From: Marinobacter fuscus
GTDB taxonomy: Bacteria; Pseudomonadota; Gammaproteobacteria; Pseudomonadales; Oleiphilaceae
Length of the DNA stretch: 64,000 nucleotides
NCBI RefSeq assembly: GCF_003007675.1
Contig: NZ_PXNP01000009.1
Span: 248,001-312,000, forward strand
Reading direction: 5' to 3'
Below the pieces are notes generated by a model. The model was not told the origin of the DNA, made no database searches, and saw only the letters and a program-made list of their open reading frames with translations. Position numbers and translations under genes: made by a program. Positions 8,549 to 16,911 of the stretch are shown piece by piece. Position 1 is the stretch's first letter, and each line of letters opens with the position of its first letter.

Positions 8549-10302
8549 ACCTCACCTCCATCTTCAGCAATCGCGTCTGTTTTCGCCTGGGTTGAATCCG
8601 GGCCACCTTCGACAATCACCTTACGGAACATTCCGGCCGCCGCGTGGTAGGAAAGGTGGCAATGGAACGCCCACTGCCCCGGGGCATCGACTTCGGTTTC
8701 CATGTACACAGTGGTGCCCGGATTCACGCTCACAGTGTGCTTGATGGGATTCCACTGGCCGGCGCCGACGTCCAAAATCGACCACATGCCGTGCAGGTGC
8801 ATTGGATGCGTCATCATGGTTTCGTTAACAAACTTGAAGCGGACCCGCTCACCGTATTTCAGACGAATCGGATCGGCGTCTTCATACTTGACGCCATTAA
8901 TGCTCCAGGTGTAACGCTCCATATTGCCGGTCAGGCGAAGCTCGATTTCCCGGGTCGGTTCGCGGTCTTCATACAACGGATCCTGAGCCTTCAGGTCGGC
9001 GTAAGACAGAAATTTACCGCCATTAGCAGCTTTGGGCATGAGGCCACTGCCCTTGGCATAGAAAGGATCGCTTTTATCTTCTTTTCCCATCGTCATGGAA
9101 CCATGGTCCATACCTTCCATATTGGAATGATCCATGCTGTCCATGTTGGAGTGGTCCATTCCCTCCATTGAGGAGTGATCCATCCCGGACATATCTTCTG
9201 AGCTGCCCATATCCATGCCTCCATGATCCATCCCCGCCATGCTGCCATGGTCCATACCGGGCATACCGCTCATGTCTGCCATAGTCAGGCGCGCCGGATC
9301 ACGCAGTTGCGGAACAGCCGCTTCCATACCTTCTTCGGGGGCCAACGTTGCCCTGGCATAGCCGGAACGCCCCATGGATTCAGCGAAAATGGTGTAGGCC
9401 TGCTCATCTTTCGGGTGGACGATCACATCATAGGTTTCCGCCACACCGATCCGGAACTCGTCCACGTTAACGGGCTGAACGTTGTTGCCATCGGCCTGTA
9501 CAACCGTCATGTCCAGACCGGGAATCCGTATGTCGAAGTAGGTCATGGCCGAGGAGTTGATGAACCGCAGCCGGATGCGTTCGCCCGGCTCAAAAAGCCC
9601 AGTCCAGTTCTGGTCCGGCCCCTTACCGTTGATCAGACCCGTAAAGCCTTGCAGGTCCTCAACGTCCGCTTTCATCATGCGCATGTCGCCCCAGGCCATC
9701 CGGTCTCGGACCGTATTCATCAGGCCATTCTTTGACGCGTCCGAGAAAAACTCGCCCACGGTTTGCTGCTCGCGGTTGTAATAGTCCGGCATCATTTTCA
9801 GGTTGCGCATGATGCGGTCACCGGAATGGGGGTGTTTATCAGTCAGCTGTACCACGAATTCACGATCGTAGCGGAACGGCTCACGGCCCTCGGGCTCAAT
9901 GACAATGGCACCATAGGCCCCGTCTGGCTCCTGAAAACCAGAGTGGCTATGAAACCAGTAGGTGCCTGCTTGCTGGATAGGGAATTCATAGGTGAACGTT
10001 TCACCCGGCTTGATGCCAGGGAAACTGATACCTGGCACACCGTCCTGATTGAAAGGCAGGATCAGACCGTGCCAGTGAATGGACGTCATCTCATCCAGGT
10101 TGTTGGTCACATTGATCTTGACGGTTTCACCTTCCTTGAAGCGCATCACCGGTCCCGGAGATGCACCGTTATAGCCAATACCTTCTTTCACGAAATCGCC
10201 GGTATCAATTTTTACCCGGTCGACCGTAAGGTCGTACTCACCGGCCAGAACCATGGCTGGCATCAGCAGGCTCAAAAGCCCTGTCAAAAAGCGTGGTTTC
10301 AT
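8545..10302 (-). CDS. periplasmic multicopper oxidase, CopA type
   Basis: 585 residues, exported by a Sec-like signal (MKPRFLTGLLSLLMPAMVLAG). Copper-site motifs in order: HWHG (about 75), HSHSG (about 117), HPMHLHG and HCHLSYHAAAGM near the C-terminus (T1/T2/T3 ligands). Between cupredoxin domains 2 and 3 (about residues 340-405) lies a Met/His-rich segment of repeated MDHSxM/MDHGxM units that probably binds many Cu(I) ions. The role inferred from the family is oxidation of Cu(I) to Cu(II) in the periplasm. The name copA is also used for the ATPase, so no symbol is given. It is operonic with the cupredoxin upstream and copB downstream. Confidence 0.95.
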   Translation of the reverse strand: MKPRFLTGLLSLLMPAMVLAGEYDLTVDRVKIDTGDFVKEGIGYNGASPGPVMRFKEGETVKINVTNNLDEMTSIHWHGLILPFNQDGVPGISFPGIKPGETFTYEFPIQQAGTYWFHSHSGFQEPDGAYGAIVIEPEGREPFRYDREFVVQLTDKHPHSGDRIMRNLKMMPDYYNREQQTVGEFFSDASKNGLMNTVRDRMAWGDMRMMKADVEDLQGFTGLINGKGPDQNWTGLFEPGERIRLRFINSSAMTYFDIRIPGLDMTVVQADGNNVQPVNVDEFRIGVAETYDVIVHPKDEQAYTIFAESMGRSGYARATLAPEEGMEAAVPQLRDPARLTMADMSGMPGMDHGSMAGMDHGGMDMGSSEDMSGMDHSSMEGMDHSNMDSMDHSNMEGMDHGSMTMGKEDKSDPFYAKGSGLMPKAANGGKFLSYADLKAQDPLYEDREPTREIELRLTGNMERYTWSINGVKYEDADPIRLKYGERVRFKFVNETMMTHPMHLHGMWSILDVGAGQWNPIKHTVSVNPGTTVYMETEVDAPGQWAFHCHLSYHAAAGMFRKVIVEGGPDSTQAKTDAIAEDGGEV

Positions 10303-10386
10303 CTGTGTTGCTCCGAACTACACGTCATTGAAGCCGGGCCGAGAAACGTGTCTCAGCCCCGCGCTCGCGGACCTCAGTTAAGCGAG

Positions 10387-10920
10387 TTACTCGAAATTGA
10401 CCTCACCGTACATCCCGGCCTGATAGTGGCCCGGCACGTTGCAGGCAAATTCGATATTGCCTTTATCAGAGAACTTCCATACCACTTCTTTACTTTGGCC
10501 CGGTTCCAGCAACACGCTGTTCGGGTCGTCATGCTTCATGGAATGGCCATTCCCCATATCCATATTCATCATGTCGTGGTTCAGCTTGCCGCCCTGGATG
10601 ACGCCATGCTCAACCATCATCATCATTTCCTCTTGATGAGCTTCGTGCATGTCGGGAGTGCCAACACTGAACTCATGGACGAGGTTTCCCTTGTTCTCCA
10701 CCACGAAGCGAACGGTTTCACCCGGCTTTACACTGATTTCTTCGGGTTCGTAGTAGTTGTCGTACATCTCGACAGTTACGGTTCGGCTGGCCTCCGACGC
10801 TTTGCCAGGTTCACCGCTTGTAGCGCCGTGCCCGTGGCCACCATCATGGGCGCCAGCCGCAAACGCTGTTGCCGACATTGAAAGCGCCATACCCGCTACG
10901 AATAGTTTTGATGCATTCAT
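10387..10920 (-). CDS. exported cupredoxin (plastocyanin/azurin-like)
   Basis: 177 residues. The ATG at 10920 (MNASKLFVAGMALSMSATAFAAG) gives a clean signal peptide; an in-frame ATG at 10974 gives an implausible leader. A blue-copper domain covers about residues 45-177, with the first His in 'LVHEFSVG' and the C-x-H-x-M loop 'FACNVPGHYQAGMYG'. A Met/His-rich insert (HQEEMMMMVEHG, HDMMNMDMGNGHSMKHDD) could bind extra Cu(I). It is the first gene of the cupredoxin-MCO-copB operon, 84 bases before the MCO, and is preceded by two CopR-type boxes. Confidence 0.9.
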   Translation of the reverse strand: MNASKLFVAGMALSMSATAFAAGAHDGGHGHGATSGEPGKASEASRTVTVEMYDNYYEPEEISVKPGETVRFVVENKGNLVHEFSVGTPDMHEAHQEEMMMMVEHGVIQGGKLNHDMMNMDMGNGHSMKHDDPNSVLLEPGQSKEVVWKFSDKGNIEFACNVPGHYQAGMYGEVNFE

Positions 10921-11015
10921 CGTTTTATCCTCTGTAAAATATTGCTCGAAAAACACTGCCGGATTGAGCCCCAATCTTGAGCAATGTCCAGAATCGGTTG
11001 TTACCTTCTCTCACT

Positions 11016-11036
11016 AACCTGAATTCTTTCTGAAAA
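11016..11036 (-). promoter_or_regulatory. CopR-type direct-repeat operator, copy 1 (cupredoxin operon)
   Basis: Toward the cupredoxin gene it reads TTTTCAG-AAAGAA-TTCAGGTT. Two TTCAG half-sites are spaced 11 bases apart, about 96 bases before the ATG. Its outer 11 bases (AACCTGAATTC) are the exact inverse of 11062-11072. Confidence 0.75.
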
Positions 11037-11050
11037 ACTCGAACTATTTT

Positions 11051-11072
11051 CCGTTCAGGCTGAATTCAGGTT
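11051..11072 (+). promoter_or_regulatory. CopR-type direct-repeat operator, copy 2 (regulator operon)
   Basis: Toward the response regulator gene it reads GTTCAG-GCTGAA-TTCAGGTT, the same TTCAG-N6-TTCAGGTT as the other two copies, about 48 bases before the ATG at 11120. This suggests autoregulation of the two-component pair. Confidence 0.75.
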
Positions 11073-11119
11073 AATCAGTCACACTTTCGACCGCGGACCA
11101 TACATAGAAGGAAAAACTC

Positions 11120-11785
11120 ATGCGTTTACTGCTCGTCGAAGATGACCGCTTGCTTGCTGAGGGCCTGGTCAGGCAGTTGGGAAAAGCAGGTTTCAGCGTT
11201 GATACAACTCCCAGTGCCCGAGAAGCCGTCGTTCTGGGTGAGCAAGAGGATTACCGTGCTGTTGTTCTGGACCTGGGTCTACCTGATGCCAACGGGCTGG
11301 ACGTATTGAGAAAGTGGCGAACGAATCACGTCAGCTGTCCGGTCTTGATTCTGACCGCGAGAGGCGATTGGCAGGATAAGGTTAACGGCTTAAAAGCCGG
11401 GGCAGACGATTACCTGGCAAAACCTTTTCAGACAGAAGAGCTAATCGCACGCCTCAACGCACTCGTGCGTCGAAGTGAAGGAAGGGTCCATGCTCAGGTT
11501 AAAGCCGGCCGCTTTGAACTGGACGAAAACCGCCAGAGTCTCAAGATGGACGACGGCGTGGAACATACACTTACCGGCACCGAATTCCGGCTGCTACGTT
11601 GTTTGATGAGCCGCCCTGGCCACGTCTTTTCCAAAGAACAACTAATGGAACAGCTTTACAACTTGAATGATAGCCCGAGCGAAAACGTCATTGAGGCGTA
11701 TATTCGGAGGTTAAGGAAGCTAGTGGGCAGCGAAACCATCTCAACACGACGCGGCCAGGGGTACATTTTTAATGCGATTCCTTAA
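11120..11785 (+). CDS. copR: OmpR-family response regulator (CopR-like)
   Basis: 221 residues: receiver domain (acidic pair in VEDD, phospho-acceptor Asp51 in VVLDLGLPDANG, Lys101 in LAKPF) followed by an OmpR-type winged helix (about residues 125-219, ending YIRRLRKLVGS...RRGQGYIF). It is closest in character to the QseB/PmrA/CopR branch. An AAGGAAAAA site precedes the ATG. It is divergent from the copper operon and shares an intergenic region with three-part direct-repeat boxes. The copper signal is inferred from context. Confidence 0.85.
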   Translation: MRLLLVEDDRLLAEGLVRQLGKAGFSVDTTPSAREAVVLGEQEDYRAVVLDLGLPDANGLDVLRKWRTNHVSCPVLILTARGDWQDKVNGLKAGADDYLAKPFQTEELIARLNALVRRSEGRVHAQVKAGRFELDENRQSLKMDDGVEHTLTGTEFRLLRCLMSRPGHVFSKEQLMEQLYNLNDSPSENVIEAYIRRLRKLVGSETISTRRGQGYIFNAIP

Positions 11786-13106
11786 AAAGCCCGCCTCCGT
11801 AAAAGGAACGTTGCTTGCGCTGTTACTGCCCGCCGGGATTGGTCTGATGGGGATAGCGTGGTTGGTCCATGGTTTGCTACTCGAACGAATGTCCCGGGAA
11901 TTCGTTGAAAGCCGACTGAAAGACGAAGTCGCTTTCCTGGAACACCAGATTCGCGACGCGGACGGTCAAGTTGACACTCTCCAGACGGGTGATTATTTCC
12001 AGGATGTTTTTCATCATGCCTTCGCCATACATACACCCGAACACACCATCATTTCACCGGCTGCCTGGGAGCCCCTATTGAGGCCCCTGATCGATAACCA
12101 AGAGGATGGAACTCTTCGCGTAGAGGATGCCGAAAACCCTGATACTCCCTCAGACATTCTCGCCTACCGAAAGTCTTTTCAAATCGACGAAACGCCCATC
12201 GTCGTGATCGTATCTGAGGATCTGGGTGCGCTGAAACGCAGCCAGGCAGCACTGCATGCCTGGACCGCCGTCGTATCCATTCTGTTGATCATGCTCCTGG
12301 TAGCCGTCCTCTGGTTCGGTATCACGTTATCTATGCGACCCGTTGTAACACTGAAAGCCGCATTGAAAAGACTTCAGGATGGCGAGATCTCCCGAATCAA
12401 CGTTCAGTCTCCAGAGGAGTTTCACCCCCTCGTTCTTCAGCTAAATCAGTTGCTGGACTCCTTGGATCAGCGACTGGAGCGCTCACGAGAAGCTCTTGCA
12501 AATTTGTCTCATAGTGTCAAAACCCCCATCGCAGCAGTTCGGCAGATACTGGAAGATGACACCCGTCCCCTCGACACTAACCTTAGGCGCCAGATGGCGG
12601 AGCGATTAGACGATATCGACAAGCAACTAGAGGCGGAAATGCGCCGAAGCCGTTTTGCCGGGCCTCAGGTTGGGAAAAGCGCTTATCCCCTAAAGCAGGC
12701 ACGGGATCTTCTGTGGATGCTCGGGCGCTTGTACCCCGAAAAGTCGTTTGAGCTATCGAGTTCCCTGCCTGATGATTGCCGCTGGCCGATAGAAGAGCAT
12801 GACTTGAATGAAGTACTGGGTAATCTGCTCGACAATGCCGGAAAGTGGTCTTCACGATGCGTAGAGCTGTTGATAGAACAAGGCAGTGATTTAAAACGAA
12901 TCGTTGTTACCGACGATGGTCCAGGGGTTGATGAGGACAATTTGGACAGCTTGGGCCAGCGGGGACTGCGACTTGACGAGCAAACACCCGGGCACGGTCT
13001 CGGCCTTGCTATCGTCCGGGATATAGTGACCCGCTATGAGGGCAAAATCAGCTTTACGGCGGAACCGCAACGCGGCTTGTGCGTTACGATCGAGTTTTAT
13101 AGGTAA
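11772..13106 (+). CDS. copS: sensor histidine kinase (CopS-like)
   Basis: 444 residues; overlaps the response regulator by 14 bases. Membrane helix 1 is about residues 12-34, a periplasmic sensor about 35-162, membrane helix 2 about 163-186 and then HAMP. The phospho-acceptor His247 is in LSHSVKTPIAAV; the ATPase has the N box (NLLDNAGKWS), DDGPGVD and HGLGLAIV. Partner of the upstream regulator. The periplasmic domain has few Met/His clusters, so direct copper sensing cannot be read from sequence. Confidence 0.88.
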   Translation: MRFLKKPASVKGTLLALLLPAGIGLMGIAWLVHGLLLERMSREFVESRLKDEVAFLEHQIRDADGQVDTLQTGDYFQDVFHHAFAIHTPEHTIISPAAWEPLLRPLIDNQEDGTLRVEDAENPDTPSDILAYRKSFQIDETPIVVIVSEDLGALKRSQAALHAWTAVVSILLIMLLVAVLWFGITLSMRPVVTLKAALKRLQDGEISRINVQSPEEFHPLVLQLNQLLDSLDQRLERSREALANLSHSVKTPIAAVRQILEDDTRPLDTNLRRQMAERLDDIDKQLEAEMRRSRFAGPQVGKSAYPLKQARDLLWMLGRLYPEKSFELSSSLPDDCRWPIEEHDLNEVLGNLLDNAGKWSSRCVELLIEQGSDLKRIVVTDDGPGVDEDNLDSLGQRGLRLDEQTPGHGLGLAIVRDIVTRYEGKISFTAEPQRGLCVTIEFYR

Positions 13107-13540
13107 TTTAGATCAACCGATATAGAAGGTTGGATGCTGGCCACTCAATTCCTTTCACGGGCACTTAACTTGAACAGAGGCTCAGGTGCTTGCTCCACTT
13201 AGCAGATTATACCTCGCGGTCTTCTGACAAAAGGTGACTGCTTGTTCTTCCAGTCGTTACAGCGCTTGCCCGGCCGGCCCCAGCCAAAATTACAAAAATC
13301 TGACATCACAAAACTCTAAGCCCGACGCAAATACCGATATCAAGGCACCGTAAAAGGTCGGCTTTGTGGTCAATTCGATCGTTTCTGAATGTTCGCCTTT
13401 GAAATTACCATACAAGCCGCTATACACAACGGGCCCCGAGGTACAAGGATATACACGGGCGTGTAAAGACATTAAGCTTACTTAAGCGATTGAAAAAGCG
13501 GAGTTTTAAGAAGGTATCAGGATGTGTGCGGGTATCGGTT
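13107..13540. other. intergenic stretch without a supported gene
   Basis: 434 bases between the kinase stop and the 3' end of tRNA-Gly. The sequence is visibly less GC-rich than the genes to the right. A 60-codon frame on the minus strand (13290-13472) lacks a ribosome site and any family resemblance. No terminator or repeat is convincing. This is where an attachment site would be expected if the copper block is an island. Confidence 0.5.
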
Positions 13541-13614
13541 TGGAGCGGGCGATGGGAATCGAACCCACGTCGTAGGCTTGGGAAGCCTCTGCTCTACCAT
13601 TGAGCTACGCCCGC
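13541..13614 (-). tRNA. glyU: tRNA-Gly (anticodon CCC)
   Basis: A 74-base cloverleaf on the minus strand. The acceptor GCGGGCG pairs with CGCCCGC, the D arm is GCTC-AATGGTA-GAGC, the anticodon loop is TTCCCAA (anticodon CCC), the T arm contains GGTTCGATTCC, and the encoded 3' end is TCCA. It closely resembles E. coli tRNA-Gly(CCC). Confidence 0.95.
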
Positions 13615-13685
13615 CTGCATAATGAGTGCCACAGCAATATAGGCCCGAACTCGCATTTCGGGCAAGTCTTTTGGTCTGGAGTCTG

Positions 13686-15398
13686 ATGGATCCTACGCTT
13701 ACCCTGATTGGTGCCCTGATGCTGGTGATCAGCATCGTTTTGAGCCCCTTGTCCAGCCGGGTCGGTATGCCGGTGCTGCTGATTTTCCTGGTGGTCGGTA
13801 TGCTGATGGGGGAGGACGGCATCGGGGGCATCGAGTTCGATAACTTCGAGCTGGCGTTCCTGGTGGCCAACCTGGCCCTGGGGGTAATCCTGCTGGATGG
13901 CGGCATGCGCACCCGGGTGGAAACCTTTCGGGTGGGGTTGCGGCCCGCATTGGTGCTGGCCACCGTGGGCGTGGCCCTGACCGCAGGTGGGGCCGCCATT
14001 GTGGCCTGGTGGGTGTTCGACCTGCACTGGCTAATGGCGCTGCTGATCGGCGCGATTATCTCCTCAACCGATGCCGCTGCGGTATTCTCGTTGCTTCAGG
14101 GGCGCGGCCTGAACCTGAACGAACGGGTGAGCGCCACCCTGGAAATCGAATCGGGCAGCAACGACCCGATGGCCATCTTCCTTACCCTGATGCTGGTAAC
14201 GCTTATTGCCAGCCATGAAGAACACGCCCTGCTACAGGGCCTGCTGATGCTGGTGCAACAGTTCGGTATCGGCACCGTCGCCGGGGTTATTGGCGGCTTT
14301 TTGGTGGTGCAGCTGGCCAATCGGATTCGGCTAACCCCCCCGCTGTACCCTCTGCTGGTGGCGGCTGGCGGTATCGCGGTATTCTCGGCCACCAACTTCC
14401 TCGGCGGTAGCGGCTTTCTGGCCATCTATCTGGCGGGTGTGGTGATTGGCAACCGGCGGGTAAAAATGATGCCGATGATTCTGCAGGTGCACGACGGGCT
14501 GGCCTGGCTGGCACAGCTGTGCCTGTTCCTGATTCTGGGGTTGCTGGTGAACCCGTCGGATCTGATTCCGCTGGCTGGTGCTGGCCTGGTGCTGGCACTG
14601 ACGTTGATTTTCATCATTCGGCCGGCGGCAGTGCTGCTTCTGCTCTGGCCTTTTGGCTTCAATCGCCGGGAACTGGGCTTTATCAGCTGGGTCGGGTTGC
14701 GCGGTGCGGTGCCCATTGTGCTGGCCCTGTTCCCGGTGATTGCAGGCCTTCCCGATGCCCAACTGGTGTTCCATGCGGCCTTCTTTATTGTGCTGGTCTC
14801 GCTGCTGGTACAGGGCACCACCATGACACCCCTGGCAAGATGGCTGAAACTGGAAGTGCCTGCCGGAGACGAGCCGTTCCGCCGCCTGCCACTGGATGCT
14901 CCCGCCACGGGTGATCACGAACTGATGCTGTTCCCGCTGCGGGGTACCAACTGGGAGACTCCCAGGGCGCTGGGGCAGCTGCGGTTACCAGACAACACTG
15001 CCGTAGCCGGTGTATTTCGCAACCGAATATGTCTGCAGCCAACCAAAGATCTGCAAGTCTCGTCCGGCGATGTGGTGGCCATGTTCGCCACCCCTTCGGT
15101 GTTAACAGATCTCGGCAAAGCACTGAGCGGCCGCCAGGCACCAAGGCACCTGGCCGAGCGGGCGTTTTTCGGGGACTTCGTGCTCAATGGCGATGCCCTG
15201 TTGGGGGATGTCGAGCAGGTGTATGGCATCGAGATTGAAGAATTTCCAGCCGAGCTGTCTCTGGCCGAGTGCTTTGCCCGGCGCACCAAAGGCCATCCGG
15301 TGGTGGGCGACAAGGTGGTTCTGGGCCCGGTTACCCTGGTGGCCAGGGCCACCGATGCCGACCGGGTAGTGAAGGTTGGCCTGAAAATGGATGACTGA
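13686..15398 (+). CDS. nhaP2: CPA1-type K+/H+ antiporter (NhaP2/CvrA family)
   Basis: 570 residues. The ATG at 13686 follows GGAGT; the longer frame from 13626 overlaps the tRNA promoter side. About 12 membrane helices cover residues 1-390, with transport motifs 'STDAAAVFS' and 'EIESGSNDPMAIF' (cation-binding Asp). A cytoplasmic TrkA-C (RCK_C) domain spans about 400-485 and a C-terminal CorC/HlyC-associated domain about 490-570, the architecture of NhaP2. Inferred role: potassium/proton exchange in volume or pH control. Confidence 0.9.
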   Translation: MDPTLTLIGALMLVISIVLSPLSSRVGMPVLLIFLVVGMLMGEDGIGGIEFDNFELAFLVANLALGVILLDGGMRTRVETFRVGLRPALVLATVGVALTAGGAAIVAWWVFDLHWLMALLIGAIISSTDAAAVFSLLQGRGLNLNERVSATLEIESGSNDPMAIFLTLMLVTLIASHEEHALLQGLLMLVQQFGIGTVAGVIGGFLVVQLANRIRLTPPLYPLLVAAGGIAVFSATNFLGGSGFLAIYLAGVVIGNRRVKMMPMILQVHDGLAWLAQLCLFLILGLLVNPSDLIPLAGAGLVLALTLIFIIRPAAVLLLLWPFGFNRRELGFISWVGLRGAVPIVLALFPVIAGLPDAQLVFHAAFFIVLVSLLVQGTTMTPLARWLKLEVPAGDEPFRRLPLDAPATGDHELMLFPLRGTNWETPRALGQLRLPDNTAVAGVFRNRICLQPTKDLQVSSGDVVAMFATPSVLTDLGKALSGRQAPRHLAERAFFGDFVLNGDALLGDVEQVYGIEIEEFPAELSLAECFARRTKGHPVVGDKVVLGPVTLVARATDADRVVKVGLKMDD

Positions 15399-15516
15399 AA
15401 CACACCGGCAGCCATGAATCGTTAACGTCGGTAACACAATCAGCGAGCAACAGTGCCAGCGGATATGATATAAATGATGAATAAAATTTAGTCGTTCCAA
15501 GAGCCCTGTATCCGCC

Positions 15517-16074
15517 ATGACTTTTCGAGCACTGTTCGCCCTGTTTCTGGCGCTGACAGCCGTGTCTGCCCATGCATCTGAACTCATCGCCCGGGCCGAC
15601 ACCCGCATGCTGCCGACGCAAACAGACACAAACAGCATTAACGACACTCAGACAGTTACCGAAGTGCTGGTGCGCAAAAGCGATCGGCGCCTGGTCTTGC
15701 TAAGCAATGACAAACCGGTACGCAGCTACCGGATTTCTCTGGGAGACAACCCGGAAGGACACAAACTGTACGAAGGCGACAAGCGAACACCTGAAGGCGA
15801 GTATGTCCTCGACTGGCGAAACGCCAACAGTGATTTTTACAAATCCATCCATATATCCTACCCCAACCCCGAAGACCGTGAGCTGGCGGCGGCCTGGGGC
15901 CTGAACCCCGGAGGCAGCATCATGATCCACGGGCTGCCCAACAATGCCGGTGACATGGCGTTCGCCTACGCCGGGCTGGACTGGACGGATGGCTGCATCG
16001 CCGTCAACAACGAAGCTATGGATGAAATCTGGCAGCTGGTTCAGAATGGCACGCCTATCCGCATCCTGCCGTAA
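15517..16074 (+). CDS. L,D-transpeptidase (YkuD domain)
   Basis: 185 residues with a signal peptide (cleavage after about residue 20, VSAHA). The YkuD catalytic domain spans about 49-184, with His138 (IMIHGLP) and catalytic Cys160 (WTDGCIAV). It makes 3-3 peptidoglycan crosslinks or attaches lipoproteins to peptidoglycan. The next gene is an Lpp/OprI-like lipoprotein ending in Lys, so lipoprotein attachment is a reasonable guess. Confidence 0.88.
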   Translation: MTFRALFALFLALTAVSAHASELIARADTRMLPTQTDTNSINDTQTVTEVLVRKSDRRLVLLSNDKPVRSYRISLGDNPEGHKLYEGDKRTPEGEYVLDWRNANSDFYKSIHISYPNPEDRELAAAWGLNPGGSIMIHGLPNNAGDMAFAYAGLDWTDGCIAVNNEAMDEIWQLVQNGTPIRILP

Positions 16075-16310
16075 ACGGCCGCTCTGCCGAGGATGGCAAT
16101 CATCTTGTCCGGTGCATGAACCGCAGATTAAGTTGCTGTCATAAGCTATGGAAAATTACGTATCCTTAGTTAACATTTCCGCTCAGAGTGTTTTACACTG
16201 TTTTACGACGCCGGTAGTCAAAGGGTCTGCCTATCGGGCCGAGTAGAAGGAAGCCGTCTTTATCGGTTTCCGGATCACAGGAAATAAAACGACCAATAAG
16301 GGGATTTACA

Positions 16311-16592
16311 ATGCGTAAACTGACGATCGCGGGTTTTGCACTGGCTACTGCTCTGACTGCAGGCTGTGCCACTACCGATCAGAACGGCATCGATGAAGCG
16401 AATGCAACTGCCAGCTCCGCCGAGCAGACTGCTAACAACGCACTGAATACTGCTAACAGCGCCGCCCGCGACGCTCGTACTGCCCAGAAGACTGCTGAAG
16501 AAGCACTGGCTGCTGCCCGTGCCGCTCAAAAGTCTGCTGATGAGGCAAACGAGCGCGCCAAGCGTATGCTGCAGCGTGCCAGCCAGAAGTAA
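16311..16592 (+). CDS. Lpp/OprI-like peptidoglycan-associated lipoprotein
   Basis: 93 residues. Signal peptide and lipobox LTAGC with lipidated Cys19. The mature part is an Ala-rich heptad coiled coil (repeats such as ANNALNTANSAARDARTAQ) like the alanine-zipper of OprI, ending in SQK. A C-terminal Lys is the residue joined to peptidoglycan in Braun-type lipoproteins. AAGGGG ribosome site at about 16298. A strong terminator follows directly, consistent with a highly expressed monocistronic mRNA. Confidence 0.88.
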   Translation: MRKLTIAGFALATALTAGCATTDQNGIDEANATASSAEQTANNALNTANSAARDARTAQKTAEEALAAARAAQKSADEANERAKRMLQRASQK

Positions 16593-16604
16593 GGCTGCCG
16601 TTTA

Positions 16605-16638
16605 GCGAAAAAGGCCGGTTTAACCCGGCCTTTTTTTA
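16605..16638 (+). terminator. Rho-independent terminator of the lipoprotein gene
   Basis: Arms GGCCGG (16613-16618) and CCGGCC (16625-16630) followed by a run of seven T. Preceded by AAAAA, so it may also work in reverse for the minus-strand gene remnant. Confidence 0.85.
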
Positions 16639-16911
16639 TTTTCCCTGTCCGCTTTTGTTTTCCGGCCCCGATTGTCCGGGTGGTTGCTTGCCGGACGATT
16701 CCATAAAGGTCTTCATCAAATCCATCGGCAACGGAAAAACAATGGTCGATGAATTGTTGTTGCTCATATCCGCCAGGGTTTGCAGATATCGCAGCTGCAT
16801 GGCACCTGCATCCTCCGACATCACCCGGGCAGCCTCAACCAGCTTTTCTGACGCCTGCAGCTCACCCTCTGCATGGATGACCTTGGCCCGCCGCTCGCGT
16901 TCTGCTTCCGC
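16636..16911 (-). pseudogene. slipin (stomatin/SPFH) gene, C-terminal remnant
   Basis: In frame after the stop at 16912-16914, the minus strand reads AEAERERRAKVIHAEGELQ...ASEKLVEAARVMSEDAGAMQLRYLQTL...SSTIVFPLPMDL, which is the conserved end of bacterial slipins. The SPFH domain and N-terminal membrane hairpin (about 170 residues in family members) are missing. An internal ATG at 16824 opens 62 codons. The fragment joins directly to a truncated nfeD, so an ancestral nfeD-slipin pair has lost the middle. Confidence 0.8.

Noticed and set aside
9090..9260. Tandem repeat of about 15-base units
   Set aside because: The repetition is the coding sequence of the Met/His-rich MDHSxM segment of the multicopper oxidase, not a DNA repeat element.
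9763..10881. 372-codon frame opposite the multicopper oxidase and cupredoxin
   Set aside because: Runs antisense to two well-supported genes, His-rich only because it mirrors Met/His codons, and has no ribosome site.
13290..13472. 60-codon frame in the gap before tRNA-Gly
   Set aside because: No ribosome site, no recognisable sequence, in a stretch with atypical composition.
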